From an uncultured Mucilaginibacter sp. (GTDB taxonomy: Bacteria > Bacteroidota > Bacteroidia > Sphingobacteriales > Sphingobacteriaceae): a stretch of 6,086 bases of DNA. The stretch spans positions 1-6,086 of the forward strand of contig NZ_CAMLOV010000244.1 in NCBI RefSeq assembly GCF_946481715.1, read 5' to 3'. A program made the position numbers and the translations under genes. The notes beneath the pieces were generated by a model. The model was not told where the DNA came from, did not search any database, and saw nothing but the letters and a program-made list of their open reading frames with translations. Positions 4,730-6,086 of the stretch are shown piece after piece (positions within the stretch are counted from its first letter, which is position 1; every line of letters begins with the position of its first letter).

Positions 4730-6086
4730 ATGAAAATACGTGTATCCATAAAAATGGTTATTCCGGCTTTTACATTGCTATATGTCTTTTTAGGCTGTAG
4801 CCAGGGGCCTGGCAAACAAGCAGGCGTACCAGACGTAGTTTTTGCCAATGGCGATACCATAAACCTTAGCAGCAACAGTAAAATCAGCGTTGCGCTTTAC
4901 CCGGTGTCCTTAAAAAACATGTTTGGCATCAATAGTTACGAGTGGAATTTTTTGGAAGACCCGGCTAACCGAAACAGCAGGAAAGGCATTTATGAACCAA
5001 ACATGGCGCTCATCAAAACGTTCAGCGCCATGCGGCATTACCTAAACTGGAACAAGTTGGAGAACACCGAAGGCAATTACACCTACAACCCTACCAACAA
5101 TAACAACTGGAATTACGATTTGATATACACCCGCTGCAAACAGGATAGTATTTTGGTATTGGCTTGCCTTAAAAACCTGCCGGTTTGGATGATGGAAACG
5201 TACCCGCCCGATGAGCGGGATAATGAGCATGTGCCTGCCCCCTATGGTTCTGACCTAAGCAAGCCTGCATCGTATGTTGTACAGGCACGCACCGCCTTCC
5301 AGTTTGCAGCGCGATATGGTTATAACGAAGCTGTAAACCCCAAGCTGGTAAAAGTTGATACCCGCCTCAACCAAGTGAATGGAAAGCCCAATGAAGTTAA
5401 AATTGGCATGGGGCTTATTAAATATATTGAATGCGGTAACGAAAACGACCGCTGGTGGAAAGGCGATAAAGCCACGCAAACGCCGGAGCAGTATGCAGCT
5501 AACCTGTCTGCCTTTTATGATGGCCATAAGGGTACCCTGGGCAATAACGCCGGGGTAAAAACCGCCGACCCTGCTATGCAGGTAGTGATGGCCGGGCTGG
5601 CTACTGCCGATGTAAATTATGTAAAACGAATGGTAGCATGGTGTAAAACAAACCGTGGCCTTAAACCGGACGGAAGTATTAACCTTTGCTTTGATGTGAT
5701 AAATTACCACTTGTACGCCAACGACGGCAGCGTATTTACGCATAAAAAAGCCACGACGGGCATTGCGCCGGAGTTATCAGAATCGGGCAGTGTGGCGGAT
5801 GGGTTTGTAAAATACGCCAACAGTTTACCGGGCAAGCCGGAAGTTTGGGTTACCGAGGCTGGCTATGACATTAGTCCCGACAGTTATCAGCGTGCGCCCG
5901 CCATTGGCAATAAACCCGCTTTAGAAACCCAGGCCGATTGGATATTGCGGAGTTCGTTATTGTACATCAGGCATGGCGTAAAAAGGCTTTTTTTTTACCA
6001 GTTGCTGGATGCTTTCCCAAATAAAAAAGTGCAATACGCAACCTCTGGCCTGGCCGAAAACGCTAAACGCCGGCCCGCTGCCGATT
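4730..6086 (+). CDS. Clan GH-A-like glycoside hydrolase, probable lipoprotein (C-terminus beyond window)
   Basis: An open frame of 452 codons runs off the right edge. It starts MKIRVSIKMVIPAFTLLYVF, followed by LGC at 21-23; C23 is a likely lipidation site, though F20 is an unusual lipobox residue. The mature protein has the layout of a (beta/alpha)8 retaining hydrolase. YEWNFLEDP (70-78) and the block from LNWNKLENTEGNYTYNP (about 105-121) fit the substrate-binding first half. IECGNENDRWW (233-243) carries the NE motif with E238 as probable acid/base. EVWVTEAGYD (371-380) carries E376 as probable nucleophile. This pattern resembles GH5/GH30/GH39-type enzymes, but I cannot assign a family; some GH-A relatives are unclassified. 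The substrate is probably a plant or microbial polysaccharide handled at the cell envelope. No SusC/SusD genes are in view, so membership of a polysaccharide-utilisation locus is untested. The ATG at 4730 is chosen because it gives the signal sequence. Confidence 0.85.
   Translation, partial: MKIRVSIKMVIPAFTLLYVFLGCSQGPGKQAGVPDVVFANGDTINLSSNSKISVALYPVSLKNMFGINSYEWNFLEDPANRNSRKGIYEPNMALIKTFSAMRHYLNWNKLENTEGNYTYNPTNNNNWNYDLIYTRCKQDSILVLACLKNLPVWMMETYPPDERDNEHVPAPYGSDLSKPASYVVQARTAFQFAARYGYNEAVNPKLVKVDTRLNQVNGKPNEVKIGMGLIKYIECGNENDRWWKGDKATQTPEQYAANLSAFYDGHKGTLGNNAGVKTADPAMQVVMAGLATADVNYVKRMVAWCKTNRGLKPDGSINLCFDVINYHLYANDGSVFTHKKATTGIAPELSESGSVADGFVKYANSLPGKPEVWVTEAGYDISPDSYQRAPAIGNKPALETQADWILRSSLLYIRHGVKRLFFYQLLDAFPNKKVQYATSGLAENAKRRPAAD

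Noticed and set aside
5255..5743. 162-codon minus-strand frame opposite the glycoside hydrolase
   Set aside because: It lies antisense to a frame carrying both catalytic motifs and has no recognisable domain or promoter.

Overview
The window looks like a chromosomal segment of a Bacteroidota bacterium, most likely Sphingobacteriaceae-like (Mucilaginibacter/Pedobacter type). The reasons are AT-rich leaders without Shine-Dalgarno sequences, several matches to the Bacteroidota -7 promoter box TAnnTTTG, mostly moderate GC content, and protein types common in that group: an HxlR regulator beside SDR oxidoreductases, a secreted DinB-like protein and a glycoside-hydrolase lipoprotein. The lineage is inferred from style, not from a marker gene.

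Region 1 (1-952, minus strand): a tight run of three genes. It starts with a HEAT-like protein carrying the LWDELHHQGDVG...ASYYAVPH signature (952-398). A short, previously easy-to-miss ORF for a 43-residue single-pass membrane protein follows (401-270); its TTG start overlaps the upstream TGA stop. Last comes the start of a secreted protein that runs off the left edge (190 down to 1). The function of this trio is unknown; the HEAT-like family suggests a protein-binding or immunity-like role.

Region 2 (1079-3754): an HxlR-family regulator (minus strand) diverges from an apparent operon of three NAD(P)-dependent oxidoreductases on the plus strand: SDR, F420-reductase-like Rossmann protein, SDR. 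The 111-bp divergent gap holds a perfect GTTAC-N6-GTAAC inverted repeat, a third GTTAC half-site, and overlapping divergent -7 boxes. This looks like a redox- or electrophile-responsive regulator controlling itself and a reductase operon. The middle gene has about 56% GC against 44-46% in its neighbours, yet begins with almost the same 27 bases as the SDR after it.

Region 3 (3755-4100): 346 bp without an established gene, but not empty. Directly after the last SDR is a short fossil of another SDR C-terminus (NGTELLVDGGFIKTQSA). A strong rho-independent terminator, a small hairpin, a doubtful 39-codon minus-strand ORF and a plausible promoter for the next gene follow.

Region 4 (4101-6086, plus strand): a secreted DinB-like putative metalloprotein with its own terminator, then the first 452 residues of a clan GH-A-like glycoside-hydrolase lipoprotein that continues past the right edge.

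No tRNA, rRNA, CRISPR array or insertion sequence was seen.
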